The notes: generated by a model not told the origin, from the letters alone. Counted from the first letter of the stretch, positions 47,378 through 57,040 are shown. The stretch: 64,000 nt of DNA from Shewanella frigidimarina (GCF_003797125.1 NZ_RKKE01000005.1:1-64000), one strand, 5' to 3'. Program-made: numbers and translations.

Positions 47378-47409
47378 GCCGATACCCGGCAAACGGGGTC
47401 GGCTTTTTT
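47378..47409 (+). terminator. terminator after S9 peptidase copy 1
   Basis: GCCGATACCCG pairs with CGGGGTCGGC, followed by TTTTTTG. The sequence recurs almost unchanged after copy 2 (49582-49617), which suggests that the tandem duplication carried the terminator along. Confidence 0.88.
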
Positions 47410-47631
47410 GTACCTGCGTTATGCTTCTAAGCAAATTCTATCGCGCAAATAGGCCAAGAAAACAGGTATTAACATCAATTAAAAGTCGTAATATATGTTC
47501 ATATTCCACCTCATCTCAATGAATAAATAGTGAGTACGTATTGCTCCGACCACTTGAATTAAATACAATAACGTTACATTTTTAACATTAATTACACGGA
47601 CTGTATTTATGCTGCGCATTTTATACCTCAC

Positions 47632-49557
47632 ATGTTGTTTGCTCGTTCTATTTACCACCCACACTTTGCGGCTCCTCAAATTAAAGACTTCAGTGCCGAT
47701 TCAGAGTTTTCTGAAGTCAAAATATCTCCCGATGGTGAGCACCTCGCGGTTATTCTCATTGAAGATGAAAAGCGCACCTTGCTCATCCTCAACCTTGAAT
47801 CCATGAAGCCGACTTACGCGGTCAAATTCAATGGTGATGAAGAAGTGGGCCGTTATTATTGGGTCAATGACGAGCGGATTGTATTACAAAAACTCTATAA
47901 GCATGCCCAGCGTGAAGTGTCAGATTATTATGGTGAGTTACTCGCTGTAAATTATGATGGCAGCAAATCTAAATACCTGTTTGGTTATAATGGCGGCGGC
48001 TCGACAGGAACGAGTATTTCAAATAATGAAGCTATCCGCGCAAGTGCATTTGTTTTAGATACTTTAAAAGATGATGACAAATACATTTACGTTATGGCCT
48101 ATCCTTGGAATGGGATGAACTACGCATATACCCTTGTATATCGCGTTAACGTCTACTCAGGTAAACGCAAACGCCTTACCACTTCACCTATCGCAAATGC
48201 AGGTTTCCTTGTTGATAATAAAGAAGACGTTCGCTTTAGCTTTGCAAGAGATAAGAAAAACGATGATCAACTGTTCTACTATGAGAATGGTGAATGGGTT
48301 GATGCAGAAAGAATTAAAGGCGGACTAACCGATTTCTACCCTATTTCGTTCACAGAAGACAACAAATCAATTTATGCTATCGCCAATGGTGAAGGCGCTA
48401 CTCGCGCTATTTACGAAGTCGAACTCGCAACGGCTAAACATAAAAAAATCATCCAACATGATGTTGTCGATCCATTCATGACATGGGTGAGTGACCAAAC
48501 AAATACCCTCTACGCAGTAGAGTTTGAAAATGGTTATCCTGAGTATCGCTTTGTCGATACTGAAAGTGCTAAAGCCAAAGCATTACAACAGCTAATGACT
48601 GCTATTCCAGACCATCGTATTCGTATTGTCAGTGAAACCATCGACGGCAATACACTTATCGTTGTTGCAATGAATGACAAAAACTCTGGTGACTACTATT
48701 TATTTGACCGTAAAAAGCTCAAATTAAAATTCTTGTTTGCTGAAAATGCTGCGCTAGATCCTAGTGAAATGTCAGAAGTGCGTCCAATCAGTTTTACTAA
48801 CCGTGATGGCGTCACTATTCATGGCTATTTAACCCTACCTAGCGGCCTTAAAGAGCATAAAAATATGCCTCTCGTGGTTAATCCACATGGTGGACCACAT
48901 GGCCCGCGCGACTTATGGGTATTTAACCCAGAAAACCAACTATTAGCGCAAAATGGCATCGCCGTGTTACAAGTTAACTTCCGTGGTTCTGGTGGATATG
49001 GTAAAGCGTTTGAAGAGTCTGGTTACCTCGCTTGGGGCAGCAAAATTCAATACGATATTATCGACGCAACTCAATATGTCATCGATCAAGGTTATGCCGA
49101 CAAAGATAGAGTGTGTATTTCTGGTGGCAGCTTTGGCGGATACTCAGCATTGATGAGCCCGATGTTAGCGCCAGACATGTTTAAATGTGCCGTTGGTGTT
49201 GCCGGTGTTTATGATTTAGAGCAAATGTATAAAACGGGCGATGTACCAGACTCTTATGGTGGTGAGGCATACTTAAAAGACGTATTGGGTACAGATATCC
49301 AACAACTACGTGCGATGTCACCAACACATAACGTCAACAAACTTAAATCTAAAGTGCTATTAATTCATGGCGAAGAAGACGAACGCGCGCCAATCGAACA
49401 GTTTGAAGCAATGGAAAAAGCCTTAGAACAAGCTAACTATCCATTTCAGAAAGAGATTTGGAGAAAAGAAGGTCATGGCTTCTTTAATGCCGAAAACCGT
49501 ACAAAATATTATGAAATCATGCTTAAGTTCATCAAAGAGAACTTAAATGTAAAGTAG
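47632..49557 (+). CDS. S9-family prolyl oligopeptidase-like peptidase (copy 2), signal peptide frameshifted
   Basis: A 641-residue paralogue of the preceding gene, with intact catalytic motifs GGSFGGYSAL, GEEDERAP and KEGHGFFN. The uninterrupted frame starts at an ATG with no ribosome binding site and lacks a signal peptide. An upstream ATG at 47609 in another frame encodes a convincing signal sequence (MLRILYLTCCLLVLFTTHT). Adding one T to the TTT at 47665-47667 would join the two as TTHTFAAPQIKDF, matching copy 1's THAFAAES. So the gene is either frameshifted, with no export, or the sequence has a one-base error. Confidence 0.88.
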   Translation: MLFARSIYHPHFAAPQIKDFSADSEFSEVKISPDGEHLAVILIEDEKRTLLILNLESMKPTYAVKFNGDEEVGRYYWVNDERIVLQKLYKHAQREVSDYYGELLAVNYDGSKSKYLFGYNGGGSTGTSISNNEAIRASAFVLDTLKDDDKYIYVMAYPWNGMNYAYTLVYRVNVYSGKRKRLTTSPIANAGFLVDNKEDVRFSFARDKKNDDQLFYYENGEWVDAERIKGGLTDFYPISFTEDNKSIYAIANGEGATRAIYEVELATAKHKKIIQHDVVDPFMTWVSDQTNTLYAVEFENGYPEYRFVDTESAKAKALQQLMTAIPDHRIRIVSETIDGNTLIVVAMNDKNSGDYYLFDRKKLKLKFLFAENAALDPSEMSEVRPISFTNRDGVTIHGYLTLPSGLKEHKNMPLVVNPHGGPHGPRDLWVFNPENQLLAQNGIAVLQVNFRGSGGYGKAFEESGYLAWGSKIQYDIIDATQYVIDQGYADKDRVCISGGSFGGYSALMSPMLAPDMFKCAVGVAGVYDLEQMYKTGDVPDSYGGEAYLKDVLGTDIQQLRAMSPTHNVNKLKSKVLLIHGEEDERAPIEQFEAMEKALEQANYPFQKEIWRKEGHGFFNAENRTKYYEIMLKFIKENLNVK

Positions 49558-49581
49558 ATATCGCTTAAGCGTATAACAACC

Positions 49582-49617
49582 AAAAGCCGATACCCGACTA
49601 ACGGGGTCGGCTTTTTT
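49582..49617 (+). terminator. terminator after S9 peptidase copy 2
   Basis: AAAAGCCGATACCCG pairs with CGGGGTCGGCTTTTTT. It differs from the copy 1 terminator mainly in the loop. Confidence 0.9.
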
Positions 49618-49735
49618 GTTACCTACAGTATTAATTTACAGCAAATCGCGCTATTCTCCTTTTCCCCTATGGGGCAGCCAAGTGGGTGTTAATCTACACT
49701 CATACAAACAGTGATATCGAGTCGTTGGAGGATAT

Positions 49736-50386
49736 ATGGCACTCAGTGAAGCCGCAATAAAAGTACAAGCAGCGCTAAAAGACCGTGGGTTAGAAACCCC
49801 AATGCTGCCAAAAACTTCCACGCCTGAAGAACGTAAAGTCAAAATTGAACACCATATGCGTGAAATCTTGACCTTAATGTCACTCGACCTAACCGACGAC
49901 AGCTTAGTTGATACTCCTCGTCGTATAGCAAAAATGTATGTCGACGAAATATTCTCTGGGCTTGATTACGAAAACTTCCCTAAGATCACTGTTATCGAAA
50001 ACAAAATGGGTGTTGATGAAATGGTGCGTGTACAAGACATCAGTCTTACCAGCACCTGCGAACACCATTTAGTGACCATAGATGGCTTCGCAACGGTGGC
50101 CTATTTGCCACGCACAAAAATTATTGGCTTGTCTAAAATCAATCGTATCGTGCGCTTCTTTTCCCAACGCCCACAAGTACAAGAGCGCCTAACCCAACAA
50201 GTGTTAGTGGCATTGCAAACCCTACTTGAAACCAAAGACGTTGCGGTAAAAATGGATGCGGTACATTACTGCGTTAAATCTCGCGGCGTCATGGACTCAA
50301 CTAGCTCTACTACCACTACAGCGCTTGGCGGTATTTTTAAATCAAATCCGGCGACCCGTGCCGAGTTTTTACACCAAGTAAAATAA
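49736..50386 (+). CDS. folE: GTP cyclohydrolase I FolE
   Basis: Converts GTP to dihydroneopterin triphosphate, the entry to folate synthesis. The 216-residue type I enzyme has the zinc ligands in STCEHH (about 109-114) and HYCVKSRG (about 180-187), and the [12 protein letters not shown] motif. GGAGGATAT precedes the ATG. It is convergent with pyrE across a shared hairpin. Confidence 0.97.
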   Translation: MALSEAAIKVQAALKDRGLETPMLPKTSTPEERKVKIEHHMREILTLMSLDLTDDSLVDTPRRIAKMYVDEIFSGLDYENFPKITVIENKMGVDEMVRVQDISLTSTCEHHLVTIDGFATVAYLPRTKIIGLSKINRIVRFFSQRPQVQERLTQQVLVALQTLLETKDVAVKMDAVHYCVKSRGVMDSTSSTTTTALGGIFKSNPATRAEFLHQVK

Positions 50387-50407
50387 TGTGGTAAATAACA
50401 CGCAAAT

Positions 50408-50456
50408 AAAAACGCAGCCACCGATGTTGTCATCTAGGAGCTGCGTTTTTGTTTTA
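50408..50456. terminator. bidirectional terminator between folE and pyrE
   Basis: AAAACGCAGC (about 50409-50418) pairs with GCTGCGTTTT (50440-50449) across a long loop. A/T-runs lie on both sides, between two convergent stops. Confidence 0.8.
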
Positions 50457-50469
50457 AATTTGAATAAGA

Positions 50470-51111
50470 TTAAATGCCGTATTGCTCACGATACGCGCTA
50501 ACTGAAGCAAGTTCTGCTTCCATACCCGGCTTTTCAGACAAGTAACAGATTAAATCAACAAGCTTAATAATCGACACAATCTGACAACCAAAATCGCGTT
50601 CAACTTCTTGAATCGCCGACAGCTCGCCCTTACCTTTTTCTTGACGATCAAGTGCAATCAACACACCAGCAAGTTGGGCATTGTGGGCATGAATAATTTC
50701 CATCGATTCGCGAATAGCCGTACCGGCGGTGATCACATCGTCCACCAGCATTACTTTACCTTTTAACTCGCTGCCCACCAAACTGCCACCTTCGCCGTGT
50801 TTTTTGGCTTCTTTACGGTTAAAGCAGTAAGGAATATCCACATTGTGATGATCGCATAACGCTACAGCTGTGGTTGTCGCTATCGGAATACCTTTATACG
50901 CTGGGCCAAATAACAAATCGAACTCAATACCCGAGTCCATTAACGCCGCAGCATAAAAGCGACCTAAACGCGCTAAGTCTTTACCCGTATTAAACAATCC
51001 TGCATTAAAAAAGTACGGACTCGTACGGCCAGATTTAAGGGTAAACTCACCAAAACGTAATACTTGGCGGGCTAAAGCAAACTCAATAAATTCGCGCTGA
51101 TAGGCTTTCAC
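50470..51111 (-). CDS. pyrE: orotate phosphoribosyltransferase PyrE
   Basis: Forms orotidine monophosphate from orotate and PRPP in pyrimidine synthesis. The 213-residue product has the PRPP loop [12 protein letters not shown] (about 120-131) and the [10 protein letters not shown] segment (about 69-78). It starts with GTG at 51111 with GAGGA upstream. It follows rph on the same strand, and a terminator hairpin stands between them. Confidence 0.98.
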   Translation of the reverse strand: MKAYQREFIEFALARQVLRFGEFTLKSGRTSPYFFNAGLFNTGKDLARLGRFYAAALMDSGIEFDLLFGPAYKGIPIATTTAVALCDHHNVDIPYCFNRKEAKKHGEGGSLVGSELKGKVMLVDDVITAGTAIRESMEIIHAHNAQLAGVLIALDRQEKGKGELSAIQEVERDFGCQIVSIIKLVDLICYLSEKPGMEAELASVSAYREQYGI

Positions 51112-51140
51112 GGTTATTCCTCTTTCATCAAATTTTAGAT

Positions 51141-51166
51141 TAAAAAAAAGGACCGTAATCGGTCCT
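51141..51166 (-). terminator. rph-pyrE intergenic terminator, likely pyrE attenuator
   Basis: AGGACCG-TAAT-CGGTCCT (51149-51166) is followed on the minus strand by eight Ts. It begins 17 bases after the rph stop and lies before the pyrE start, which is the arrangement of the UTP-sensitive attenuator in E. coli rph-pyrE. Confidence 0.82.
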
Positions 51167-51183
51167 CATTTTTCAACAGCATA

Positions 51184-51897
51184 TTAACTTAATGCGGCTT
51201 TTTGCACATCGACAATTTCGCGAATACTGTTTTTAGCTAACACTAACAACTCAAGTAACTCTTCATGGCTAAATGGCTCGCCTTCTGCAGTACCTTGAAT
51301 TTCAATAATCTTACCGGTTTCTGTCATCACAACGTTCATGTCAGTTTCAGCAGCACTGTCTTCAATGTATTCTAAATCACTGATCGCTTCGCCTTTGTAA
51401 ATACCAACACTAACAGCTGCAATTAAAAACTTAAGTGGGTTAGCTTTAATAATGCCTTTACCACGAGCCCAGTTAAGCGCATCAACTAACGCCACACAAG
51501 CACCAGTAATAGCCGCAGTACGCGTACCGCCATCAGCTTGAATAACATCACAATCGATAACGATAGTGTTTTCACCTAACAACTTCATGTCTACAGCTGC
51601 ACGTAATGCACGACCAATTAAACGTTGAATTTCTTGGGTACGGCCAGACTGCTTACCACGAGCCGCTTCACGGTCCATGCGGCTGTGAGTTGAACGCGGT
51701 AACATACCGTATTCAGCGGTTACCCAACCTTGGCCTTGGCCTTTAAGAAAGCGCGGCACGCCTTCAGTGAAACTTGCTGTACATAATACTTTTGTGTCGC
51801 CAAACTCAACTAAAACAGAGCCTTCAGCATGTGCAGTAAAAGAACGCGTAATAGTGATAGGGCGAGTTTGAGCTGGTGTACGGTTACTTGGGCGCAT
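51184..51897 (-). CDS. rph: ribonuclease PH
   Basis: A phosphate-dependent 3'-5' exoribonuclease that trims tRNA 3' ends. The 237-residue product starts [18 protein letters not shown] and has the [21 protein letters not shown] region (written here in part) and the catalytic [17 protein letters not shown] motif. The ATG at 51897 (AGGAC upstream) is preferred over one eight codons earlier because it matches the family start. Its translation probably couples to the pyrE attenuator. Confidence 0.97.
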   Translation of the reverse strand: MRPSNRTPAQTRPITITRSFTAHAEGSVLVEFGDTKVLCTASFTEGVPRFLKGQGQGWVTAEYGMLPRSTHSRMDREAARGKQSGRTQEIQRLIGRALRAAVDMKLLGENTIVIDCDVIQADGGTRTAAITGACVALVDALNWARGKGIIKANPLKFLIAAVSVGIYKGEAISDLEYIEDSAAETDMNVVMTETGKIIEIQGTAEGEPFSHEELLELLVLAKNSIREIVDVQKAALS

Positions 51898-52074
51898 GAA
51901 AAGTCCTGTAGTCGAATTCATATCATATTTGAGCCCATATTATAGAGCTTCACGCCGTTAGATGCCATGGTAAGCAGCGATAAGCCACAAATCTATCGAC
52001 TAATCCTTTAATCCCATCCGCGAAAACGGCTATAATCAACTCACATTCGCGTAAATAACATAACAGGACACTTC

Positions 52075-52938
52075 ATGATCCAAAGCATGACAGCCTACGC
52101 TCGTATCGAGCACAAAGCACAATGGGGCACTGCCTCATGGGAAATCCGTTCAGTCAACCAGCGCTACTTAGAAACCTACCTGCGCCTACCTGAGCAGTTT
52201 CGCAGCTTTGAACCTGTCTTACGCGACCGCTTACGTAAACGCCTTAATCGCGGAAAAATCGAAGTTAATTTACGTTATGAACTCGCCGACAACAGCAGTA
52301 ATGAATTACAACTAAATCAAGATTTAGCCAAGCAGTTACTCAGTGCAGCAAACTGGTTAAAACAAGAAGCCGGACAAGGCGAACTCAGCCTGACAGATGT
52401 ACTGCGTTGGCCTGGCGTGCTATCGGCAGCAGAGCAAGATATGGATAACGTAGGTGCCGATTTAATGATCGCGTTCGACAGTGCTATCGATCAGTTTATC
52501 GAAGCTCGCGGCCGTGAAGGTGAGGCTATTAAAGACATGCTACTTACCCGTTTAGATGGTGTAATGGAACAAGTCAACGTTGTGCGTGAACACATGCCAA
52601 CTGTAATGCAGTATCAACGCGACAAATTAACTAACCGCTTAGCCGATATTGCTGGTGAATTAGACCCTGCCCGTATCGAACAAGAAATGGTGTTATTGGC
52701 GCAAAAGCAAGATGTCGCCGAAGAAATGGACCGCCTTGAAGCTCACGTAGCTGAAGCTCGCCGCATTCTAAAAAAAGGTGGCAGCGAAGGCCGCCGTCTA
52801 GACTTTATGATGCAAGAATTTAACCGCGAATCAAATACCCTAGCCTCAAAATCAATCAGCGCAGAAATCACTTCAGCTGCAGTTGAGCTAAAAGTATTGA
52901 TTGAGCAAATGCGCGAGCAGATCCAAAACGTTGAATAA
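52075..52938 (+). CDS. yicC: YicC-family endoribonuclease
   Basis: A 287-residue YicC/YloC family protein. It starts MIQSMTAYARIE, a family hallmark, and ends in the DUF1732-type domain with GSEGRRLDFMMQEFNRESNT and ASKSISAEITSAAVELK. E. coli YicC has been reported as an endoribonuclease; the role here is inferred. AACAGGACAC precedes the start. It is divergent from rph. Confidence 0.95.
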   Translation: MIQSMTAYARIEHKAQWGTASWEIRSVNQRYLETYLRLPEQFRSFEPVLRDRLRKRLNRGKIEVNLRYELADNSSNELQLNQDLAKQLLSAANWLKQEAGQGELSLTDVLRWPGVLSAAEQDMDNVGADLMIAFDSAIDQFIEARGREGEAIKDMLLTRLDGVMEQVNVVREHMPTVMQYQRDKLTNRLADIAGELDPARIEQEMVLLAQKQDVAEEMDRLEAHVAEARRILKKGGSEGRRLDFMMQEFNRESNTLASKSISAEITSAAVELKVLIEQMREQIQNVE

Positions 52939-53323
52939 CGTTTCTCCCTGCTCTCAAATGCTAAAAAATCCGTAATGACAAATGTTATTACGGATTTTTT
53001 GTTTTTAGCGCTTTGTGTGACGGTTTCCTATTGAGTGAAAAAGTAGGACTAAAATGGTGACTAATTTGATTCGTCATAACGGTTAAAAAATCTAGTTATT
53101 CATTTGAACTTAAGCTAATACATATCAATGTCAATTATGCATCAATGTGCTAGAGCCCAAAGCACATAAGGCATTGAGCAATTAAGTCAGGCCAATTCCG
53201 CCCCATTTAATAGACAAGCAGATCGCCATCAACTACCCTCATATATGCCGTTAAAATAAACAGTATCTCGTTAAGAACAGTTATTAATGGCAATGAAGGG
53301 ATAACAAAGCTGGGGGCCGAAAA
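52939..53323. other. interval between yicC and the ATP-grasp gene
   Basis: This 385-bp interval contains the yicC terminator at its left end. The rest is AT-rich with no ORF I can support. The right end must hold the promoter for the ATP-grasp/hydrolase pair. No direct repeats or attachment-like site marking an insertion were recognised. Confidence 0.5.
52963..53000 (+). terminator. terminator after yicC
   Basis: AAAAAATCCGTAAT (52963-52976) pairs with ATTACGGATTTTTT (52987-53000) across a 10-nt loop and is followed by further Ts. Confidence 0.9.
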
Positions 53324-54610
53324 ATGAAAAATATTTTTGTTTTTGGTGCGGACGAATTCAACCTTTCCCTAATGCGTTCGCTCGATTCTGCCCATGAATA
53401 TTGTTTTCATGAGCTTTATCAATATTCAGAGGTAAAGACAGGAAAAGAATTTCCGGTCGAAACCTTGTATGAAGGCGCTTTAGCGCGATTGAATAGCTAT
53501 CCTGGCTCCGTAGATGCCATTGTTGGCTATTTGGATTTCCCCGTTAGCACCATGCTCCCTCTATTGTGCCAATCTTTAGGCTTACCCTCTCCCAGCTTTG
53601 AAGCAGTACTCAAATGCGAGCATAAATACTGGAGCCGGTTGGAACAGCGCCGAGTCATCCCAGAATACATCCCAAACTTTTGCTCGGTTGATCCTTTTAA
53701 AGATGATTATAAGCAGCAAATCACCCTCGATTATCCTTTCTGGCTTAAGCCGGTAAAAGCGGTTTTATCACACCTTGGGTTTATGGTGCGTAATGATAGT
53801 GAACTCGAAATGGCGATTATGGAGACCCGCAAAAAAATCTACTGCTTTGCCAAGCCGTTCAACTACTTACTTCAATTTGCTGACCTGCCAGATGAAATTG
53901 CCGCTGTTGATGGCTATCACTGCATCGCCGAAGGAATAATCTCCCATGGTCAGCAATGTACGCTTGAAGGCTATGTTTTTGATGGCAAACTGTGCGTCTA
54001 TGGAGCAGTTGACTCAATACGTGAAGGTGAGCATGGTTCCAGCTTTTCTCGCTATCAATATCCATCATCAATCCCACAGACGGTTCAGGACAAAATGATC
54101 GCCGTCACCGACGGCTTCCTTACCGCTATCGATTTTGATAATGGTCCATTCAATATCGAGTATTACTGGGACAAGGAGAGTGACCATATCTGGTTGCTGG
54201 AAATTAATACCCGTATTTCCAAGTCCCATTCGCCATTATTTCGCAACGTCGATGGTAAGTCACATCACCAAGTAATGCTGGATTTGGCCTTAGGTAAACA
54301 ACCTGTATTTCCCCATCGTAAAGGTTTATATAAATATTCGGCCAAGTTTATGTGGCGTACACATGCTGATGCACTGGTAAAACGGATACCCACAGAGCAA
54401 GAAATACAGGCCATTACCCAGCGTATCGCGGGCACTGATATTCAGCTGCATGTCCGTGAGGGAATGCGCCTGTGTGATCTTAATTATCAAGACAGTTACA
54501 GCTATGAGATCGCGACGGTATTTATCGGTGGTGGTAGCGAACAGGAACTGTTGCAGAAATATCATGATGTACAACAGGCATTACCGCTGGAACTTGTACC
54601 ACTGCTTTAA
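53324..54610 (+). CDS. ATP-grasp family ligase of unknown substrate
   Basis: A 428-residue predicted ATP-dependent carboxylate-amine (or carboxylate-thiol) ligase. The first about 100 residues look like a Rossmann-type preATP domain. ATP-grasp elements follow: Lys in FWLKPVKAVLSH (about 139-150), a strand-rich region (GYHCIAEGIISHG), and the metal-binding Glu and Asn in FNIEYYW (Glu 279) and LLEINTRIS (Glu 293, Asn 295). The C-terminal about 80 residues resemble the last part of carboxylase-like ATP-grasp proteins. GGGGG lies upstream of the ATG. It is 31 bp upstream of a CocE-type hydrolase, so the two probably form an operon. The product is unknown. Confidence 0.8.
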   Translation: MKNIFVFGADEFNLSLMRSLDSAHEYCFHELYQYSEVKTGKEFPVETLYEGALARLNSYPGSVDAIVGYLDFPVSTMLPLLCQSLGLPSPSFEAVLKCEHKYWSRLEQRRVIPEYIPNFCSVDPFKDDYKQQITLDYPFWLKPVKAVLSHLGFMVRNDSELEMAIMETRKKIYCFAKPFNYLLQFADLPDEIAAVDGYHCIAEGIISHGQQCTLEGYVFDGKLCVYGAVDSIREGEHGSSFSRYQYPSSIPQTVQDKMIAVTDGFLTAIDFDNGPFNIEYYWDKESDHIWLLEINTRISKSHSPLFRNVDGKSHHQVMLDLALGKQPVFPHRKGLYKYSAKFMWRTHADALVKRIPTEQEIQAITQRIAGTDIQLHVREGMRLCDLNYQDSYSYEIATVFIGGGSEQELLQKYHDVQQALPLELVPLL

Positions 54611-54641
54611 ATGACTTGTGCGATAATCATAAGGAGGAAAT

Positions 54642-56654
54642 ATGACGGCTGCCAAGCACTGCGCATACAAAATCCGCCATATCGAACATTGCTGGATCCC
54701 GATGGCCGATGGCATTCGTCTTTCAGCCCGCATCTGGATGCCAGAAAATGCTGAAGCTAAGCCTGTGCCGGCTATTTTCGAGTTTATTCCTTATCGTAAA
54801 CGTGATGGCGTCAGATTACGTGACGAAACCATGCATCCATATTTTGCCGGACACGGCTATGCCTGTATCCGTGTGGATATCCGTGGTAGTGGCGACTCTG
54901 AAGGTGTGCTGACGGACGAATATCTGCAGCAGGAACTCGACGATGGTATCACTGTTATTGAGTGGCTTGAGAAGCAACCATGGTGCGACGGCAATATTGG
55001 CATGTATGGGATCTCATGGGGGGGATTCAATGGCTTGCAAATTGCGGCAATGCAACCACCGCAACTTAAAGCTATCGTCAGCGTTTGCTCTACTGATGAT
55101 CGCTACGCCGATGATGTGCACTATATGGGAGGCTGCCTGCTCGGTGATAATCTTTCTTGGGCCTCGACGATGTTTGCTTACAACTCTTTACCACCGGATC
55201 CACAAATTGTCGGTAACAAGTGGCGCGACATGTGGTTTGAACGCCTTAAAGGCAGTGGCTTATGGCTCGATACTTGGCTTAATCATCAACACCGTGACAA
55301 ATATTGGCAACATGGCTCAATTTGCGAAGATTTTTCTAAAGTACAGATCCCGGTCATGGCTGTCAGCGGCTGGGCCGATGGCTACAGTAATGCAGTTTTT
55401 CGGCTGCTCACCAACTTGCCTGGTCCGAGACAAGGATTAATTGGCCCCTGGAGCCATAAATACCCGCATATTGGCGTGCCCGGCCCTGCAATTGGTTTTT
55501 TGCAGGAATGTCTGCGGTGGTGGGATAAATGGTTGAAAGGTATTGAGACCGGCATTATGGACGAGCCCATGCTGCGGGCATGGATGCTGGACAGTATGCC
55601 TCCGTCAACGTCTTACCATCAACGCTTTGGCCGCTGGGTCAGCGAACCATCTTGGCCATCATCCAATATTGGTACACTTGCCTTCAAGCTTGATAAATAT
55701 CGATTGGTAGATGAATTTGCAGAAGTTGCGGAGGAAGAGCTGTGCTTGCAGTCGCCATTAAGTAACGGTCTGTTTGCGGGTAAATGGTGTTCATATAGCA
55801 CAACACCAGATCTTCCCCATGATCAGCGTGAAGAAGAAGGCGGCGCGTTAGTTTTCACAAGTGAGGCTCTGGACACCACGCTTGAGATCATGGGCGCGGT
55901 GGTAATCGAGCTAGAAATATCGGCCAGTAAGCCAATGGCAATGATCGCTGTGCGTCTATCTGATGTGCATCCAGACAACAAAAGCTCGAGGGTAACATAC
56001 GGCCTGCTGAACCTGACCCATAGAGATAGCCATGAAAATCCGACTCCACTGCAACCAAATAAGCGCTATTGGGTAAAGCTTCAGCTTAACGGTATCGCAC
56101 AGACCTTCCCTAAGGGCCACCGGATCCGAATTGCAATTTCCTCCTCTTATTTTCCGCTAGCTTGGCCTCCAGCAGAGTCGACACAACTCAAGATTTACAC
56201 TGGTTGCAGTCGGGTGATATTGCCGAGTCGAATCCCACGAGAAGAAACGATAACTTTCCTTGATCCTGAGGCTTCCGTAAGTGGTGCCAAGCAGCAACTT
56301 ATAGAAGGACATCATAACTGGCGAGTAATCCGCGAACTGGACAAGGATTTGTCTACTTTAGAAGTCATTAACGACAACGGTACTTACCTCCTCGAAGATA
56401 TCGACTTGATTGTGAATCGCGAAGCGAATGAGTGGTACTCCTACCAGCGTGATGACTTTCAATCAGCACAGGGTAAAACTCTCTGGCGATGGGGATTTAA
56501 GCGAGGTGACTGGGCTGTAGAGACCGTCACTCGAACCTTACTGCACTGCGATGAGTTTTATTTTTATCTGGATGCAGAACTAGACGCTTATGAAGGAGAC
56601 AAGCGCGTTTATTCGCAAAACTGGAACCTTCGTATTCATCGTAACTTGGTTTGA
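54642..56654 (+). CDS. CocE/NonD-family (S15-type) alpha/beta-hydrolase
   Basis: A 670-residue serine hydrolase of the X-Pro dipeptidyl-peptidase/cocaine-esterase family, cutting an acyl ester, amide or peptide of unknown identity. The Ser nucleophile is in YGISWGGFNG (Ser 125). The likely acid is in SGWADGYSN and the His in GPWSHKYPH. A C-terminal jelly-roll domain (XPP_C, about 370-560) and a further C-terminal extension follow. No signal peptide is seen, so it is probably cytoplasmic. AGGAGG lies 6 nt before the ATG. Second gene of the ATP-grasp cassette. Confidence 0.87.
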   Translation: MTAAKHCAYKIRHIEHCWIPMADGIRLSARIWMPENAEAKPVPAIFEFIPYRKRDGVRLRDETMHPYFAGHGYACIRVDIRGSGDSEGVLTDEYLQQELDDGITVIEWLEKQPWCDGNIGMYGISWGGFNGLQIAAMQPPQLKAIVSVCSTDDRYADDVHYMGGCLLGDNLSWASTMFAYNSLPPDPQIVGNKWRDMWFERLKGSGLWLDTWLNHQHRDKYWQHGSICEDFSKVQIPVMAVSGWADGYSNAVFRLLTNLPGPRQGLIGPWSHKYPHIGVPGPAIGFLQECLRWWDKWLKGIETGIMDEPMLRAWMLDSMPPSTSYHQRFGRWVSEPSWPSSNIGTLAFKLDKYRLVDEFAEVAEEELCLQSPLSNGLFAGKWCSYSTTPDLPHDQREEEGGALVFTSEALDTTLEIMGAVVIELEISASKPMAMIAVRLSDVHPDNKSSRVTYGLLNLTHRDSHENPTPLQPNKRYWVKLQLNGIAQTFPKGHRIRIAISSSYFPLAWPPAESTQLKIYTGCSRVILPSRIPREETITFLDPEASVSGAKQQLIEGHHNWRVIRELDKDLSTLEVINDNGTYLLEDIDLIVNREANEWYSYQRDDFQSAQGKTLWRWGFKRGDWAVETVTRTLLHCDEFYFYLDAELDAYEGDKRVYSQNWNLRIHRNLV

Positions 56655-57040
56655 TACTGAAGTGGGTATTTAGGCCGGTATTCTGTATCGCCTCAATAGA
56701 TCCTCGTATTATTCACCATCACGTTGCCACTACACACAACCCAGAACGATGTACTAAAGGCATTAAGGACAAAACAAGTACAGAAACAAACTTAACCTAT
56801 TTGGGCTGCATATCAGTACACCGATATGCAACCAACTGCGGGGAAATGATTAAAGACAGGGAATACCAAATTAAGCCGTTTGAAAATGCTAAAACAGACT
56901 AAAAAAATTTTTATCTATCCGCGCCAGCATCAACCAGCCTTATCACCAACTGCTTGTGTACTCTGTGGTAAATTTCAGTCTACAATGCCATGCATCACTT
57001 GTGCATCTATACGCATTAGCACTTACAGCAAAGGCCTTTA
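56655..57040. other. interval between the hydrolase and the ycaQ-like gene
   Basis: 386 bp without a supportable gene. An 83-codon TTG frame (56651-56902) runs out of the hydrolase stop but has no start signal or recognisable sequence. No strong hairpin terminator was found after the hydrolase. Confidence 0.45.

Noticed and set aside
47609..47806. A separate 65-residue gene
   Set aside because: Only its first about 20 residues make sense, and they form the displaced signal peptide of the S9 peptidase. The rest is that gene read in the wrong frame.
53324..56654. Calling the ATP-grasp gene a D-Ala-D-Ala ligase that replaces the missing ddlB
   Set aside because: At 428 residues with a different preATP domain and C-terminus, it does not look like Ddl. 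It also pairs with a hydrolase rather than with cell-wall genes.
56651..56902. Third gene of the ATP-grasp/hydrolase cassette (83 codons)
   Set aside because: It begins with TTG overlapping the hydrolase stop, has no ribosome binding site and no protein-like pattern.
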